Below are positions 34,216 through 45,868 of a stretch of 64,000 nucleotides of DNA, piece by piece; position 1 is the stretch's first letter; every line of letters begins with the position of its first letter. The stretch lies in NCBI GenBank assembly GCA_029532415.1, contig JAQOTA010000047.1:3534001-3598000 (forward strand), given 5' to 3'. The notes beneath the pieces are model-generated. The model ran no database searches. It saw only the letters and a program-made list of their open reading frames with translations, and was not told the DNA's origin. This stretch comes from Marasmius tenuissimus (taxonomy: Eukaryota > Basidiomycota > Agaricomycetes > Agaricales > Marasmiaceae). Made by a program: the position numbers and the translations under genes.

Positions 34216-34560
34216 TCATGAGTTGGATTGGCCCGGCACAAACGCCGGAAAGGCGAGGAGGGTGTCGAGGTCAAAGAAGTTATAATTTATGGTCAGGCAG
34301 GCCGACTCATAGGTGGTGACGAAGTAGAGACGAGGTAGGTAGGGAGTTGGAAGTTGGCGCGAAAGCTTGGCCAGCATTGTCGACAACTCGTTATAAGAAA
34401 CGACGTGTGTATTTTGAAGTGGAAGGAAGGACCTGGGTGCTCTGGGACTGGGAAGTCCAGCCCGAAACACCCTGCTTGCCACAGGTAAGAGTGTCGTCTG
34501 ACACAAAGAAATCAGAGTCAAATATGTCAGTAATGGTTGGATGGTGCTTCGGTTGGTCAT
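34216..34560 (-). CDS. Possible 114-residue secreted protein, unrecognised
   Basis: Intronless frame from ATG at 34560. The N-terminus (MTNRSTIQPLLTYLTLISLCQ then TTLLPVAS) could be a signal peptide. The rest (HVVSYNELSTMLAKLSRQLP, LYFVTTYESACLTINYNF) has one cysteine and no motif that I recognise. There is no paralogue in the window. An open frame of this length can occur by chance, so the call is weak. Confidence 0.25.
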   Translation of the reverse strand: MTNRSTIQPLLTYLTLISLCQTTLLPVASRVFRAGLPSPRAPRSFLPLQNTHVVSYNELSTMLAKLSRQLPTPYLPRLYFVTTYESACLTINYNFFDLDTLLAFPAFVPGQSNS

Positions 34561-35789
34561 GTGCGTAAGTGGTTGAGGCGAATCAAGGAACCAGAAGTAT
34601 CGAAAAATGACGTAACCTTGGGCTGGTATCACATGGGTTTGGACTCTAGCTCTAGCGCTAGTCAACCAATGGAGTAATGGACTGTGGAAGTGCTGGAAGT
34701 GGGCATTGGGAGACTAGGGCGGAGAGGCCCAAGCTGTGCGCTGAGGCCTTCAATGTGAGTGGCTAGAACCCAACATTACCTCAAACCACGACTCCAAGAC
34801 TAGATGATTGAACTCCTTCCGCTAAGTGGCAGAAACGTCCGTGCACAGATGATAAACCGAGCCTATTGACCCGCAGGACTTATTGCCCTTGAGGTGAATC
34901 ATGGCTCCTAGCTGTTAGTCTAGGTGTAGCGAAAACGTCTCTTTATGCCTCCACCCTCTCTCACTGTACTCTGGTCTCCTGTTGAGAGGTCCATAAGAGG
35001 CTGTAAATGTTCCTCATAAGCGCGGAGAGATGTAGGATTCATGTATAAATTGGTGCTATGCTGCGTTATGTACAATAGGAGCAGGAGGATGCGAGAAGTT
35101 TTGTACGAACGGAAACTTCCCCATCTCCAGAGCAACGGTAAATGAGCGCTTCCGAAGGATTACGCAAGCCTGATGTGTGCGGTTTCTTGTCAGAAAGATA
35201 CCACCGTGGATCAGTGGGGAGGGGGTGTTCCGAGCGAGGATTACTGTTCCTCCGCTGACGCACAGTGTCTGAAGCCAGCCTGGGTGCTGAGCTTTGAGCT
35301 GCTGTCATCTCCTATACACGTGACGAGTATTGTTTTGACGGCCTTGAGGCCGATTGCGATGCATGAGTGTGTTTTGCACGGGTGTAGCCGAGAATGAGAA
35401 GAAAAAAGGGGGGGGGCCCAGGGGGGGGGGGGTACCGTGTATGTGTGCGCTTGTGTTTGGGTGCAAGAGCAGGTGCGGGAGCATATGGAGGTGTGAATGC
35501 GAGTATCGGTGCAAGTGTGGGAGCAGGTTAATTGACGAGGACCGCCTTCGTGTCATTTGGCCAATGCCAGGGGACACTGCTCCCCAAAAGTAGGATTGTG
35601 ACCTATATTCAGGGTAAACAGTGAAGCACGCTGGCCGACAGTGACGGGGATCGAGGAAGTCTCAGAGTTAAGGAAAAGGGAGAGTCGACGGACGAAAGCG
35701 GCTCCCGGAGAGGATGAGCAACCAACAGGGCTCACAAGAGGGAACGAGTGCCAGGGCCCGCGAATCATAAGTAAGGTCGTTGATGAGCC
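34561..35789. other. Low-complexity region with GTGCGGGTGCAA-type repeats
   Basis: No certain gene. It holds G runs at 35409-35431 and a hexamer-based repeat at about 35457-35525 (GTGCRRG units) which on the minus strand reads Ala-Pro-rich like the array at 35810-35955. A minus-strand frame at 35553-35768 has SIPVTVGQRASLFTL, slightly like the ectodomain pattern of F and J, but no gene could be built. Confidence 0.35.
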
Positions 35790-36262
35790 TCATGAAACTC
35801 CCCGTTTAGATGTGGGGCCGGGTGCGGGTGCAGATGCGGGTGCGGGTGAAGGCCCGGGAGCAGGTAGGGGTGCGAGTGCAGTCACGGGAGCAAGTACGGG
35901 TGCAGTTGCAACTATGGGTGCAAGTGTGGGTGCGGGTGCGGGTGCGGGTGCAAGTATAGACAAAGTCATCAATACCCCGCTGTAACAAAGACGATGCGGT
36001 TAGCGAAATATTGAGCAATGGTGAGCATGGATTCTTGTAAGAAAAGTTAGAACGAAACAACTCACCGTGATACCTCGAAATCAAGCTCTGCACTGTTTAA
36101 TAAATTCCTGGTGCGGCGATCTCGTATTTTGATGTGGTAGCGTGTGATGCAAGCCTGCTGGAGCATTCCAGTGAAAGGGTTTTCCGTCGAGAATTTTCCC
36201 TCCTTGTCTTCACTGTCTTCCAGAAAACCTATATCAAATCCTCTAGCGCCAACTTGACCCAT
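35790..36262 (-). CDS. Ala-Pro-repeat protein, unrecognised
   Basis: Two exons (36262-36066 and 35979-35790; donor GTGAGT, acceptor TTGTTACAG) join in frame to give 128 residues. The first 65 are polar (MGQVGARGFDIGFLEDSEDKE, KIRDRRTRNLLNSAELDFEV). The second exon is almost wholly Ala, Pro, Thr and Val with a PAPAPAPTLAP rhythm, ending SKRGVS. The repeat is a GC-rich hexanucleotide array and probably changes length easily. There is no signal peptide or membrane helix. No family is recognised; splice signals and the maintained frame are the main support. Confidence 0.45.
35810..35960. repeat. Imperfect GGTGCGGGTGCA hexamer array
   Basis: About 25 imperfect copies of GGTGCG/GGTGCA-type units form the Ala-Pro exon. 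A shorter related array is at 35457-35525. Confidence 0.7.
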
Positions 36263-36393
36263 TGCTTCGGCCTCCTAAGAAGGTGATGTGGTGACGTGTC
36301 CGTAGACAGCATGAACTCCCCTTCATAAGTCTTCCAGGTAGTCCACGGCAGGCGGCTTGTTGTTGATGATGTCGGAAAGGTAGTTGCTACCGG

Positions 36394-37177
36394 TTAAGAT
36401 AAGAGGTTGGCTGGGTATATGTCGTTCCCGGGTCGGAGTGCTATCCATTCCGCCGTATTGGAGATCTTGCTTGCTACAAGCCTATGATTCGAGAGAAAGA
36501 GAGAGTAACCATAAAGAAAGAAAGGAAAGAAAGGAAGAAGAAAAGAGAAATGAGCGGAATGGCGCGGGTTCGTGAGCTTGAGGGAACGGCGGCCATGATG
36601 GTGGTGCGGGAAGAGGATTCGGTACCGCACCACGTGTCCGTCCGAAGACCTCAAGCTGCCTCACACTCGTACCTCGCGTATAGCAGCTCAACAATTGTTG
36701 GTTTTCACACCAATGACGAGCCAGAGTACGAGGAGTACGGCTAGGAGGTCGTCAGTAGCGTTTTCGTGTGGCGTAAATGCTCAGAATACCCACTAAAAAC
36801 CGGGAGTTCAACGATGTTTTTCGTCAATGGTCCGTTTCTCCAAGCGAGTCCCATGATACCCCTTCGTGAGGTAATAATATGTCAATCAAGACCTCAACTC
36901 GATACTGGTATGTACTCACAGAAGAAGACACATAATAATTGTCAATGCACCCGCGATCCATCCAAGCAACTGAAAGTCAAAAAATCTGAGCCAGGACTCA
37001 AAATCGCGAATGGGAATGAGGATGACAGCTGCGTGAATGCAGAGTCCGAGCGCGGCGAGAGACAAGAGGGTCGCTAAGGCTATTCAAAAAGAGGAATGAG
37101 CCGTGAGAAGAGGAGGAGGAGTGGAATAACTTACCAAAGATCAACCCTCGTATGGCTGATATGAGGGTATTGGCCAT
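36394..37177 (-). pseudogene. Degenerate four-helix protein (copy 3)
   Basis: Exon 1 (37177 down, MANTLISAIRGLIFG, GTAAGT donor) and exon 2 (LATLLSLAALGLCIHAAVILI, then DFQLLGWIAGALTIIMCLLL) are intact and match copies 4 and 5. The third exon has IMGLAWRNGPLTKNIVELPVFS (copy 5: ISLVSKSSPTIWNITELPIL). The fourth begins VLLVLWLVIGVKT, matching ILWLVTGIKT, but reaches a TGA after three residues in that frame. A last exon (RLVASKISNTAEWIAL) resembles VAKTRDSNRTVW but lacks the long tail and ends at 36394. Either one frameshift has occurred or splicing differs; the tail loss suggests a decaying copy. Confidence 0.55.
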
Positions 37178-37691
37178 GATGGGGGTGGGGGGGATTAGGA
37201 GGAGCGAACGGCACTAGGAAAGGGGAAATATGTACTCCATGATGTGGGTATTTTATGACACTAACTCTTGAAGACCCTGACATCCTAGTTCGGTCAAGCA
37301 CCGCCCAGCTGTCGTGTTCACCACGACGCGACTATCACTGTGGGTACCAGCGCCGGTTCCGCGTAAAACGTCAAATAATTTTGGCTCAGAATGAAATTCC
37401 CTCAAGAAGGCGGCGTCCATGCCTTCTGTATCTAAGTACATGGTTGCCGAATCATGAAGTTCGATCAGGTGTCAAAGCCGAAGATACCACATGCGCTTAT
37501 CTCGGGAATCGCTCAAGTGAGGACCAGAAAGACAGGATGCTTCGAGTAGAGAACGGAGTATGAACAGTAACTACCTAATATTATGGTGCATGTAGAATCA
37601 GATATCATGAACGTGGGCGGTGCGAGCTGTCACAACCAGTAACCTAAATTCAGTCCGTTTTTCTTTTATCGACAGGCTTCCAGCCCAATTC
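37178..37691. other. Intergenic between copies 3 and 4
   Basis: About 500 bases, no gene; upstream region of copy 3. Confidence 0.45.
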
Positions 37692-38842
37692 TCATTTCCC
37701 CGAATACCCATAATCTGACTCTGAAACCTTCGTGCTAGAAGCTGAAGTAGTAGATTGAACAGGGAGCCCCGGTTTCGCGGTAGATTGTGGTCCTTGCATC
37801 TGGCCCTGCCCTTGAATCGGTACCATCATCATTCCGGGCGGAGGCTGCGGAACATAAACCACATATGGACTTTGCTGTCCCTGTTGAATTTGCTGGTTTG
37901 GCCCATACATGTACCCTACGGAGGGAACCCCTTGTTGCGACGGAAAGACGGAACTTGGAATACCGAAATAGTGTGCGTTGTAGGCCGAAATTTTCCATAC
38001 AGTACGGCTCGTATCCAGGGCTTTGGCAACGATGCAGAGTATCAGGGTGAAGACACAGTAGAATGCAACTAATACAATTCGGAGGAAGGAGTTGAGAGTT
38101 AAAAGTCGTATGGAATGAGGGAAGTGTAATGAACGAAAGCAACGTACGCAAAGCGAAGCAAGTGAAGGCGAGATATCTCATCGGGCTGAGTTCGTTACAA
38201 ACCAATTGGTAGATCTTGAAGTAGAACCCTGAGTGTTTAAGAATCAAGAGGTCAGGGGCTGGTAAACGGAATGGGGGGATGAAGACTTACTATCGTCGTA
38301 TTGACGACAAAAGGTTGATAGGTCCACCTTCGTTCCATCTTCGTATGTTATTGCTATGGCTTGATCAGTTTTGATTCCCGTGACTAGCCATAGAATTGCG
38401 AGCACAACTTGGCGAGGGATCAGGTGGGCCAACTCGAGGAGAGGAAAGGAGGTCTACCTAGTTTGGGAATCTCTACAATGTTCCATATCGCTGCACTAGA
38501 CTTTGAAATGAGACTGATCAAGCCGCTTGTAGAGGACAGACATGACAATTAGAACACATGCCGTCACCCATTAGTAGGGGGTAAGACTTACAGTGAAGAA
38601 CAGACGATGATTGTGAGGGCGGCAGTAACTAGAGCAGTTATCTGGAAGCTGAAGTAGCCCCCGAGTTCTTGGATAGTGACGACGACCGAGTAGATGCAAA
38701 GGCCCGCCACTGTCAAGGTGAGTAGGGAGACAATTACTAAATTCGTAAATGTATAGATGAGTCGTGCTTAGAACTTAAGAAATGGTTTCGAACACGCACC
38801 GAAAACTCCCGCTCGGAAGGTTTGAATCATGGTATTGGGCAT
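37692..38842 (-). CDS. Four-helix MARVEL-like membrane protein (copy 4)
   Basis: The start is ATG at 38842 (MPNTMIQTFRAGVFV), directly before a GTGCGT intron as in copy 5. The exons encode helix 1 (IVSLLTLTVAGLCIYSVVVTI), helix 2 (FQITALVTAALTIIVCSSLG), ISLISKSSAAIWNIVEIPKL, helix 3 (VVLAILWLVTGIKTDQAIAI), an outside loop with one cysteine (STFCRQYDD), FKIYQLVCNELSPMRYLAFTCFALR, helix 4 (FYCVFTLILCIVAKA), SRTVWKISAYNAHYFGIP, and a Gln/Pro/Met-rich cytosolic tail (GQQSPYVVYVPQPPPGMMM) ending YGYSGK. All splice sites are canonical. The block (R/K)(R/T)VW..S..(N/Q)AHYFG directly after helix 4 is shared by copies 2, 4 and 5. Confidence 0.8.
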
Positions 38843-39731
38843 TGTTCAAATTCCGTTGAACTTGGAATCAAGATAACTGGGCATAATATATCAACTTTGA
38901 CTGAATAGCTGATGTAAAGCCTGTCGAGATGTGGCACTTTTTTCGAACTCGCTCGTTCAAGAGGCGATGTTGATTTGGCCTAGACTGTTTTGGTATTGAG
39001 GTAGGTGATTGATTTGAGCGAGTAGATTGATTTCAAGGATCTGGTCCCGGGAGGGAGGGTCCACCATGCATCATGTCTCACGACGACACAACTGAAGGAA
39101 CTAGTGAGCGCTGAGATACATCAGCCTGATATTTTCCAATCTCGGTTGGCTGACTTTCTGCTTAGTATGGCTCCCGAGTTCATTCGTAATTATAGGCCTC
39201 CTAGCAGCCTCGAAGTCTTGTAGGAGATGATTCCGAGCATGTTTCAAGGATTAGGATAGTAATGGGTAAGTACGGTCGACGTAGTGGTGGTTAAAGTGGA
39301 AAAGATGAAGCGCCCACACCGTCACGTTGATTATCACATGTATTACGGGATGTCACATGTCACAAAGCGGTGACATCCCTCCTTGTCCTTCTCCTTCATC
39401 TTGATGAGCGACTCTACACGAAAGCTCATTCAAAATACCTCAATTTGAGACATTATCGCGATTAAATTCTGTAATCTCTCCTGTTAACTTGCCTAGGCGA
39501 CACCTATTTCGTGCTTCACTTGGTTTTCAGTGTCAGTTGGTGCCAATGACAGTCCTTGGTCGATACGTGGAATACCTCTTATGTTTCCTGTGGAGGCCAC
39601 AAGCTCTATCAGATTGGAGTGAATGGTCAGGAAAGACATAGACACAACCTTGGCTCATGGATATCACAGAAGATTCGTGAGTGCATCTATCACTCTTGCA
39701 GCAGTTTTCTAATGTTCTAATCTTTGCTCAG
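38843..39731. other. Intergenic up to the retrotransposon
   Basis: No gene; upstream region of copy 4 and the 5' target site of the copia element. Confidence 0.45.
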
Positions 39732-39736
39732 CTTTA

Positions 39737-40058
39737 TGTTGAATCCGTGGACTATAATTAGGTCCCGGTATATCTGTAGTCCCAGTTCACTCTTCCCATC
39801 ATGGTATTATGCGGGACAATGCATTCACTATCGTTCCATTTGTCTATTGTTCACTATGCTCATATGTACAGTTTCTATTGTCCTCCTTATATGGTAGTTC
39901 TATTGTATCTTCATGTATATAAGCTCGTAGTTCTCTATCTGAATCTACAGTGTGCTTGAGCTTCTACGTCTTGCCTCTATATCTCTAAACTCCTCTCTGG
40001 TAAGTAGTAGTGTAGCCATGTTGTAGTCCTCTGCGCTAGGCGTCATGCTGGGTCATCA
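39737..40058 (+). repeat. 5' LTR of the copia element
   Basis: 322 bases, TGTTGAATCC..GGTCATCA. A TATATAA-like promoter sequence (TGTATATAAGCTC) lies at about 39913-39925. Confidence 0.93.
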
Positions 40059-40073
40059 GGTTATGGGCCCCGG
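40059..40073 (+). other. Primer-binding site, internal Met-tRNA type
   Basis: GGTTATGGGCCCCGG directly follows the 5' LTR. It resembles the site of Drosophila copia, which pairs with an internal part of initiator tRNA-Met (half-tRNA priming) rather than its 3' end. The match is from memory of that site. Confidence 0.6.
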
Positions 40074-40327
40074 TTAGCCTGACTACAATAACAAGCACCC
40101 CTAGGCCTCTGTCATTGGCTAGCTAGGCTAGACCTGCATGTTGCCATCGACCTCTTGATTGAGTGCTCAATCTATGGCATTGATGTATGTCCTTCGACAA
40201 CATTGGATCTCAAGGATCCAATGCTCCTTGTTGAGCATAGCGCCTTGATGGCTGCTCCCTGTGTTGATTAGACGCATGCTGATGCTGTCTTTTCTAGATC
40301 CAACACCAAACCTAACTTCTTACTACT

Positions 40328-42419
40328 ATGTTTGATGTTAAGAAATTCTTCTCCGGTTGCTTCAACGGCACTGGCTTTTGCCAGACCTACAACAGCGAAA
40401 TGGAAGCTGTTATCAAGGCTCAAGGCCTTTATTGTCACCTTACCAGTGTGGCCAAAAAGCCAATGTACCCTCTGGGGGAGGTCATTGTTCTGACCATTAC
40501 GGTCACTCCTTCCCCTGGTGCGGCTGCTGCGCCTGCAGCTGGTTCTGATAGTGACAACAAACCTGGTCATCACCCTCCCACTGAAGCTCAGATTACCACG
40601 TACAATACTGCGCTGGAAGCATGGGAGGAAAAAGACCTCCAGTTGATGGGTATTATTCAGCTGACCTCTACCAAGGAAGTCTTTGAACCTCTCAAGGACA
40701 TGGATGCTGCCAAAGCCTGGTCCACCATATGCATCACCTATGGCAAATCAACTCTGTCTGCCATTTATGGTGACTTCGTCAAACTTGTCTCCTTCTGGCT
40801 TACCACTAGCCATCCCCAGGCTGGCATTGCCAAGTTCAAACACTACATTGAACGACTTGCCGAGGTTGGGGTTGAACTCCCCGAGTTGATCAAAGCCCTC
40901 CTTCTCATTGCAGCTATTCCTCCTGAATGGGACACTGCCTCCTCCAAATCCCTTCATGACTTTGTCAGGGATCCTGAGGATTCAAATGCCCTCACTGTCA
41001 CCGATGTTCATAAAGCCATCATGATCGAATACGAGTGCCAGAGCCCTCAGCTTGCCAACCACCTCTCTGCAGTCAAGTGTGCTGGCAACTGCGAACCATC
41101 CTTTGGTCTGCAGCAGCAACGTCAGCAGCGTAGACAGCAGCAGCATGGCCAACAGTGTCAACCACAGCAGCAGCAGCAACACCCTTCTTCAAACCAGAAC
41201 AATGGTAAGAAGAAGAAGCAGCAGTGTGGTACTTGCAGTGGTGTCAACCAGCATCAGGGTCCTGGCAATGCCGGCAGTAACAATGGTGGAAACAATTGGT
41301 CACATGGTCACTCCCATCTTGCATCTTATGCATCCATTGTAGCTTCCCCTACTCCTATCCATCCTTACTCCTTGATCACTAACTGCAGGGAACGTATTGC
41401 ATTGAATGCAGTCAATAACTTCTTGCGTGCTGAGATCGCCAGCGCCCCTCCTGTTTGTGCTATGGGATCACCACCTCCAGCTCACTTCACCAGTCACTGG
41501 GACAAGTCTTGCAACAGCACTGTCCCTCAGCCAGTTGTCCAGAAGAACCTGGCTGCCATGCAGTCCTTCACTGGCTTCAAGCTGTCTCAGTCAGTATTTG
41601 ATGATGTCCATGAAGCATGTTCCCTTGCTGACAGACTTTGTGCCCCTAAGACAGCACGGTATCTCAAACCCTTTGAACAGATCGTCGCGTCCACCACCAA
41701 TCGTTCGCTCCAGGATTGCATTGAACAACCACATGCGTCCTTGTCCAAGCATCTTTTGGAGGATGATGAGGGATATAAGGGAGCCGGATCTCCTTCTTCT
41801 ACTTCTTCTAAACACGCTTGTAGCACTGATCTTGATGAAGATGTAGAGATGGATTGGGGTTCAGATGACGGTATGGATAACATGACCTCTCTATTTGGTA
41901 ATGATGTTGACAATGATATTGCTGGAGCTGCAGGGATTGAGGACGTCCCAGATGATGTCTCTCTTGGATTGTTCCATGATGACAGGCAAGTTCCATATCT
42001 TGACCTGCTTTCCCAAGCTGATGCAACCTTACAGCAATGCTCACAACTAGTTGGTATCAGTAGTTTGCGTCATAGTTGTAGTGATCTGGCATCACTTGTA
42101 TCATATTGCAATGCTATCTCTACCCACTTTGTGGGTTGTATTCAGTGCAAGGGAAAGAAAAGTGTGAACAATGCACAGGGTTGGATCCTTGATTCTGGTG
42201 CCTCCTCTCATTCCACGAATGACATGAATGACTTTGCTGAATATGAATTGCTTGATGGTCCTATTGTAAATACTGCGAATAAGGGCAACCCTATACAAAT
42301 CAAGGGTAAAGGCACAGTCTTCATTAAGCATAATGTTGAAGGCCATGACGGGAAACTTACTGACGCGTTTCACGTCTCTATCCTGTCTATTACATACCGC
42401 AATTGGATATACGCTTGCT
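40328..42419 (+). pseudogene. copia gag and protease region
   Basis: Long open frame from ATG at 40328. A gag-like part (LQLMGIIQLTSTKEVFEPLKD, AKAWSTICITYGKSTLSAIYG) is followed by a Gln-rich basic region and, at about 42186, the aspartic protease motif WILDSGASSHSTND. The frame is shifted by one base shortly before 42400 (the expected YYIPQLDIRLLS continuation lies in another frame) and is then interrupted by the solo LTR. A clear CCHC knuckle was not found. Confidence 0.85.
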
Positions 42420-42740
42420 TGATGAGCCGGCATGACGCCTAGCGCAGAGGACTACAACATGGCTACACTACTACTTACCAGAGAGGAGTTTAGAGAGATA
42501 GAGGCAAGACGTAGAAGCTCAAGCACACTGTAGATTCAGGTAGAGAACTACGAGCTTATATACATGAAGATACAATAGAGTTACCATATAAGGACGACAA
42601 TGGAAATTGTACATATGAGCATAATGAACAATGAAGAATAGAACAATAGTGAATGCATTGTCCCGCATAATACAATGGCAGGAAGTATGAACCGGGACTT
42701 CGGATATACCGGAATCTAATTATAGTCCACGGATTCAACA
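42420..42740 (-). repeat. Antisense solo LTR of the same family, inserted in pol
   Basis: 321 bases, the reverse complement of a close LTR relative (TGATGAGCCGGC..GGATTCAACA), flanked by the perfect 5-bp duplication TTGCT (42415-42419 and 42741-42745). A second element inserted backwards into this one and later collapsed to a solo LTR by recombination. Confidence 0.95.
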
Positions 42741-42745
42741 TTGCT

Positions 42746-43925
42746 ATCCATGGGAGAGTTCCTTCAAGATGGTCTTTCAATTCATGCAAACACAAAGAAG
42801 TTGCCCTTCTACTCATCACAGCGACGACAGTCGCTTGTTTCCTACCCTCATATGCCTGGCCAAACCATTTATTGGGTACACTTGCGGAAAGCATCTGCTG
42901 AGGTTTTAATGGCCAAGTCAGTCATTTATAACATCGACTATGATATTGAGCACAGACACTTTGGGCATCCATCAGATAAAGCCCTGAATAAAGCTTGGAA
43001 ACATACACAAGGTTTCCCACTTGACCTTAAAATGCCTACTAAGAAGACACCTCTGTGTCGTGGTTGTGCTGAAGGCAAGATGCATGAGAAATCGTTCCCC
43101 AACTCTACAACAAGAGCTTCTAAACCATTTGAACGCATACATTTGGATTTAAAGTCGTACCCGGCAGAATCGTATCACTGGTACAAGTACTACATCTCTA
43201 TTCTTGATGACTGCACGTCCTACGTTTGGACCTCCAAGCTCAAGACAAAATACGAGGCAGTACCCGCTTTGAGGGACTTCCTTACTATGGTCAAGACACA
43301 ATTCAATGCTGTTGTCAAGACCTGGATGTCCGATGAAGGGGGAGAGTACAAAGGAGATAAGTTTGACGCAGTACTGAAAGAGTATGGGATCCAAAGGGAT
43401 CAAAGCATACTGTACACACCACAGCAAAACGGTCATGCTGAACAATTCAACGGGACTATTCATGAGAAGGCTGAAGCTCTTTGCTTTGAAGCTTGTATGC
43501 CTTGGTCCTGGTGGGAATTCTGCCATGTGCATGTCGTCCACCTCTACAATTGCACTCCTGTGCAACAATTGAGCTGGCAAACTCTGTTCAAAATGCTTTT
43601 TGGCAAAGCACCTGATGTTTCACATCTCCGAGTTATGGGTTGTGCAGCCTACATCTTCATTCCTGAAGATCGTAGGAAGAATAAGCTCGCTCCTCGCAGT
43701 GAGTTGATGACCTTCATCGGCTACCAAGAAGGGATGAAAGACTTCCTGTTCATGCGAAGCAATAATTCTGTATTCAAAGGTAGCACTGCACCATTTGATG
43801 AGACACTATATTCTAAGTGTCCTGATGCCAAAACTTATGGCTTTACACCTGTTGGTAGTGAACCATTTACTTTGGGTGAAAATCCCAACATTTCTTCGGA
43901 AGATGAAGACTCTGATTATGATTGA
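42746..43925 (+). pseudogene. copia integrase region
   Basis: Contains the His/Cys zinc-binding region (HRHFGHPS, then LCRGCAEGK) and the DDE core residues (HLDLKSYP, WMSDEGGEY, and the Glu in TPQQNGHAEQFN). It ends at a stop at 43923-43925; the C-terminal linker to reverse transcriptase (to 44423) has further stops. Confidence 0.88.
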
Positions 43926-44423
43926 GACGATACTCTGTTTCCAGATCTCAGACGTCGCTCCGAACCTTCTAAGAGATCAGAACCTCAGGTTGACGAACCT
44001 GCAGGTGGTCCTGCGCCAGGGGATGTGCCACTCCCTCAATCTGGTCCTCCAACGCCTCCAGGCGAACCCGCCGTTCCTCTGCCTGCACCAGCAGCAGATG
44101 GTCCACACCAGTCTTTGAGGCAGCGGAAGGGTACAACGTAACCTGGTAATATATTTGGGGAAAAGCGGAACCCAAAAAAACCTTCAGACATTGTTCGTGA
44201 CTTAGAGAATAAGAAAACTTGGAGAAACGTCACTGGAGATAAAGAACCTTGACATCCAGTTGATCGTCCTAGCTCTTCGCGATCTAGGAAAGGCAAAGGT
44301 GGTAAAAAGAGGATTCCTGGTCCACTTCCACCTCTGCCTGCTCCAGAACCTAGTGGAAGCACTGAGTCACATGAGGAAGAAAGCGTAGTCGAAAGACTTA
44401 CCCAAGAAGGGGGAGTAGGATTC

Positions 44424-45164
44424 GTGATTTACCTGCTGAACAATGTCATTCCAGTTCACGATTCGCTCCTAACGTCCAATACTCCTGACTTCTCTAACAT
44501 CAGAGAGTGGACACTCTGTGATATTCTAAAGTTGCCTGTTGAGCAACAGAAGGAATGGAAGAATGCTTGCCACAAAGAACTTGAGGCACTTTGTAAGGGC
44601 AAGGTCTTTGAGCTCTGTGACTTGCCTAAAGGTTGCAAAGCCATCAGAAATAGATGGGTATTCGACGTTAAGTCAAACAGTCACAAGAAAGCAAGACTTG
44701 TTGCCAAAGGTTTCTCTCAGGTCGAAGGTGTCGACTTTGATGAGATCTTCTCACCAGTTGTTTGTAATGGGACTGTTTGTATGATGCTTGCTCCCACAGC
44801 TCTCAAGAACTGGTACATCACCTCTGTTGATGTTAAGAACGCCTTCCTTTATGGCAATCTTGTTAAGGAGATTTATATGGAACAACCTGAAGGCTTCAAA
44901 GTCAAGGGCCAAGAACATAAGGTACTACGCCTGCATCGTGCATTATATGGACTGAAGCAAGCTGCCCTTGAGGGGTGGCGAACCCTCAGCTCGTCCATGG
45001 AAGTACTAGGCTTCAAACATCTGACTTCTGATGCTGGACTCTTCATCTGCAAAGATCCGAAGAGTGGTGAAGTTGTGTACGCGATCATATACGTTGACAA
45101 TGCACTCTTCATGGGTCCTAACAAAGCTTTTGTTGACGAGAAGAAAGCTGAGTTCATGGCTTGA
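44424..45164 (+). pseudogene. copia reverse transcriptase region
   Basis: Has WKNACHKELEAL, RNRWVFDVK, KARLVAKGFSQVEGVDF, SVDVKNAFLYGNL and LYGLKQA, all copia hallmarks. The catalytic YVDD box is YVDN, which should abolish polymerase activity. The frame ends at 45164, and about 100 expected residues after KKAEFMA are missing. Confidence 0.9.
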
Positions 45165-45198
45165 TGGGAATGTTGCAATATGGGTGATGCTAGCAGGG

Positions 45199-45826
45199 CA
45201 CACGTCCTGATATTGCCTATGCAGTTAAGAAGCTTTCCCAGTTCTCTTCTGATCCAACAAAGGAACACCTTGATAAAGCTCTGTATATCTGCCGCTATCT
45301 TGCTGGCACATCAGATTATTCACTTGTCTACGATGGTGACTCTGATGGAGGTCTTCTTGCATTCACAGACTCAGATTGGGCTGCTGATCCTATCAAACAC
45401 CGTTCGATTACTGGCTACTTCTTTGAGTTAGCAGGTGGCATCTTCTCGTGGCAATCACATGCCCAGAAGACTGTAGCTCTCTCTTCCACTGAGGCTGAGT
45501 ATATGGCACTGTCAGATTGCAGTCGTCAAGCTTCCTGGATATGATTGCTACTCTCTGAACTTCGAATCGACTTAGGTCCTATTCCAATCTGTGGTGATAA
45601 TCAAGGCTCTATCTTCATTGCATCTAATCTGGTTCAAGAACACCGAACCAAGCACATCAATATGCAATATCACTATATTCAATTGTGTGTTGAAAATGGC
45701 AAAGTCAAATTGTTCTTCATTGAAGGAGTCTATAATCCCGCAGACATGTTCACAAAGAATCTTGGATGTGAAAAGTTCTTACAGTTCAGAGATCACCTTA
45801 GACTTGAATTCTATTTGTTCACTTGA
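45199..45826 (+). pseudogene. copia RNase H region
   Basis: Resumes at GTRPDIAYAVKKLSQFSSDP in a different frame. It has FTDSDWAADPIKHRSITGY, SSTEAEYMALSDCS and a stop (TGA) where Trp is expected at about 45542, then HRTKHINMQYHYI and YNPADMFTKNLG. Confidence 0.88.
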
Positions 45827-45860
45827 TTTGCTCAGATGCACTTTTCAGCTGCACTTAGCA

Positions 45861-45868
45861 AGGAGGTG
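45861..45868 (+). other. Polypurine tract
   Basis: AGGAGGTG directly before the 3' LTR, the expected plus-strand primer. Confidence 0.65.

Noticed and set aside
35400..35790. A further ectodomain gene on the minus strand (SIPVTVGQRASLFTL)
   Set aside because: Only one short segment resembles the family; no signal exon, helix exon or consistent splicing was found.
40328..45826. Treating the retrotransposon frames as host genes
   Set aside because: Protease, integrase, reverse transcriptase and RNase H motifs, LTRs and target duplications show one copia element.
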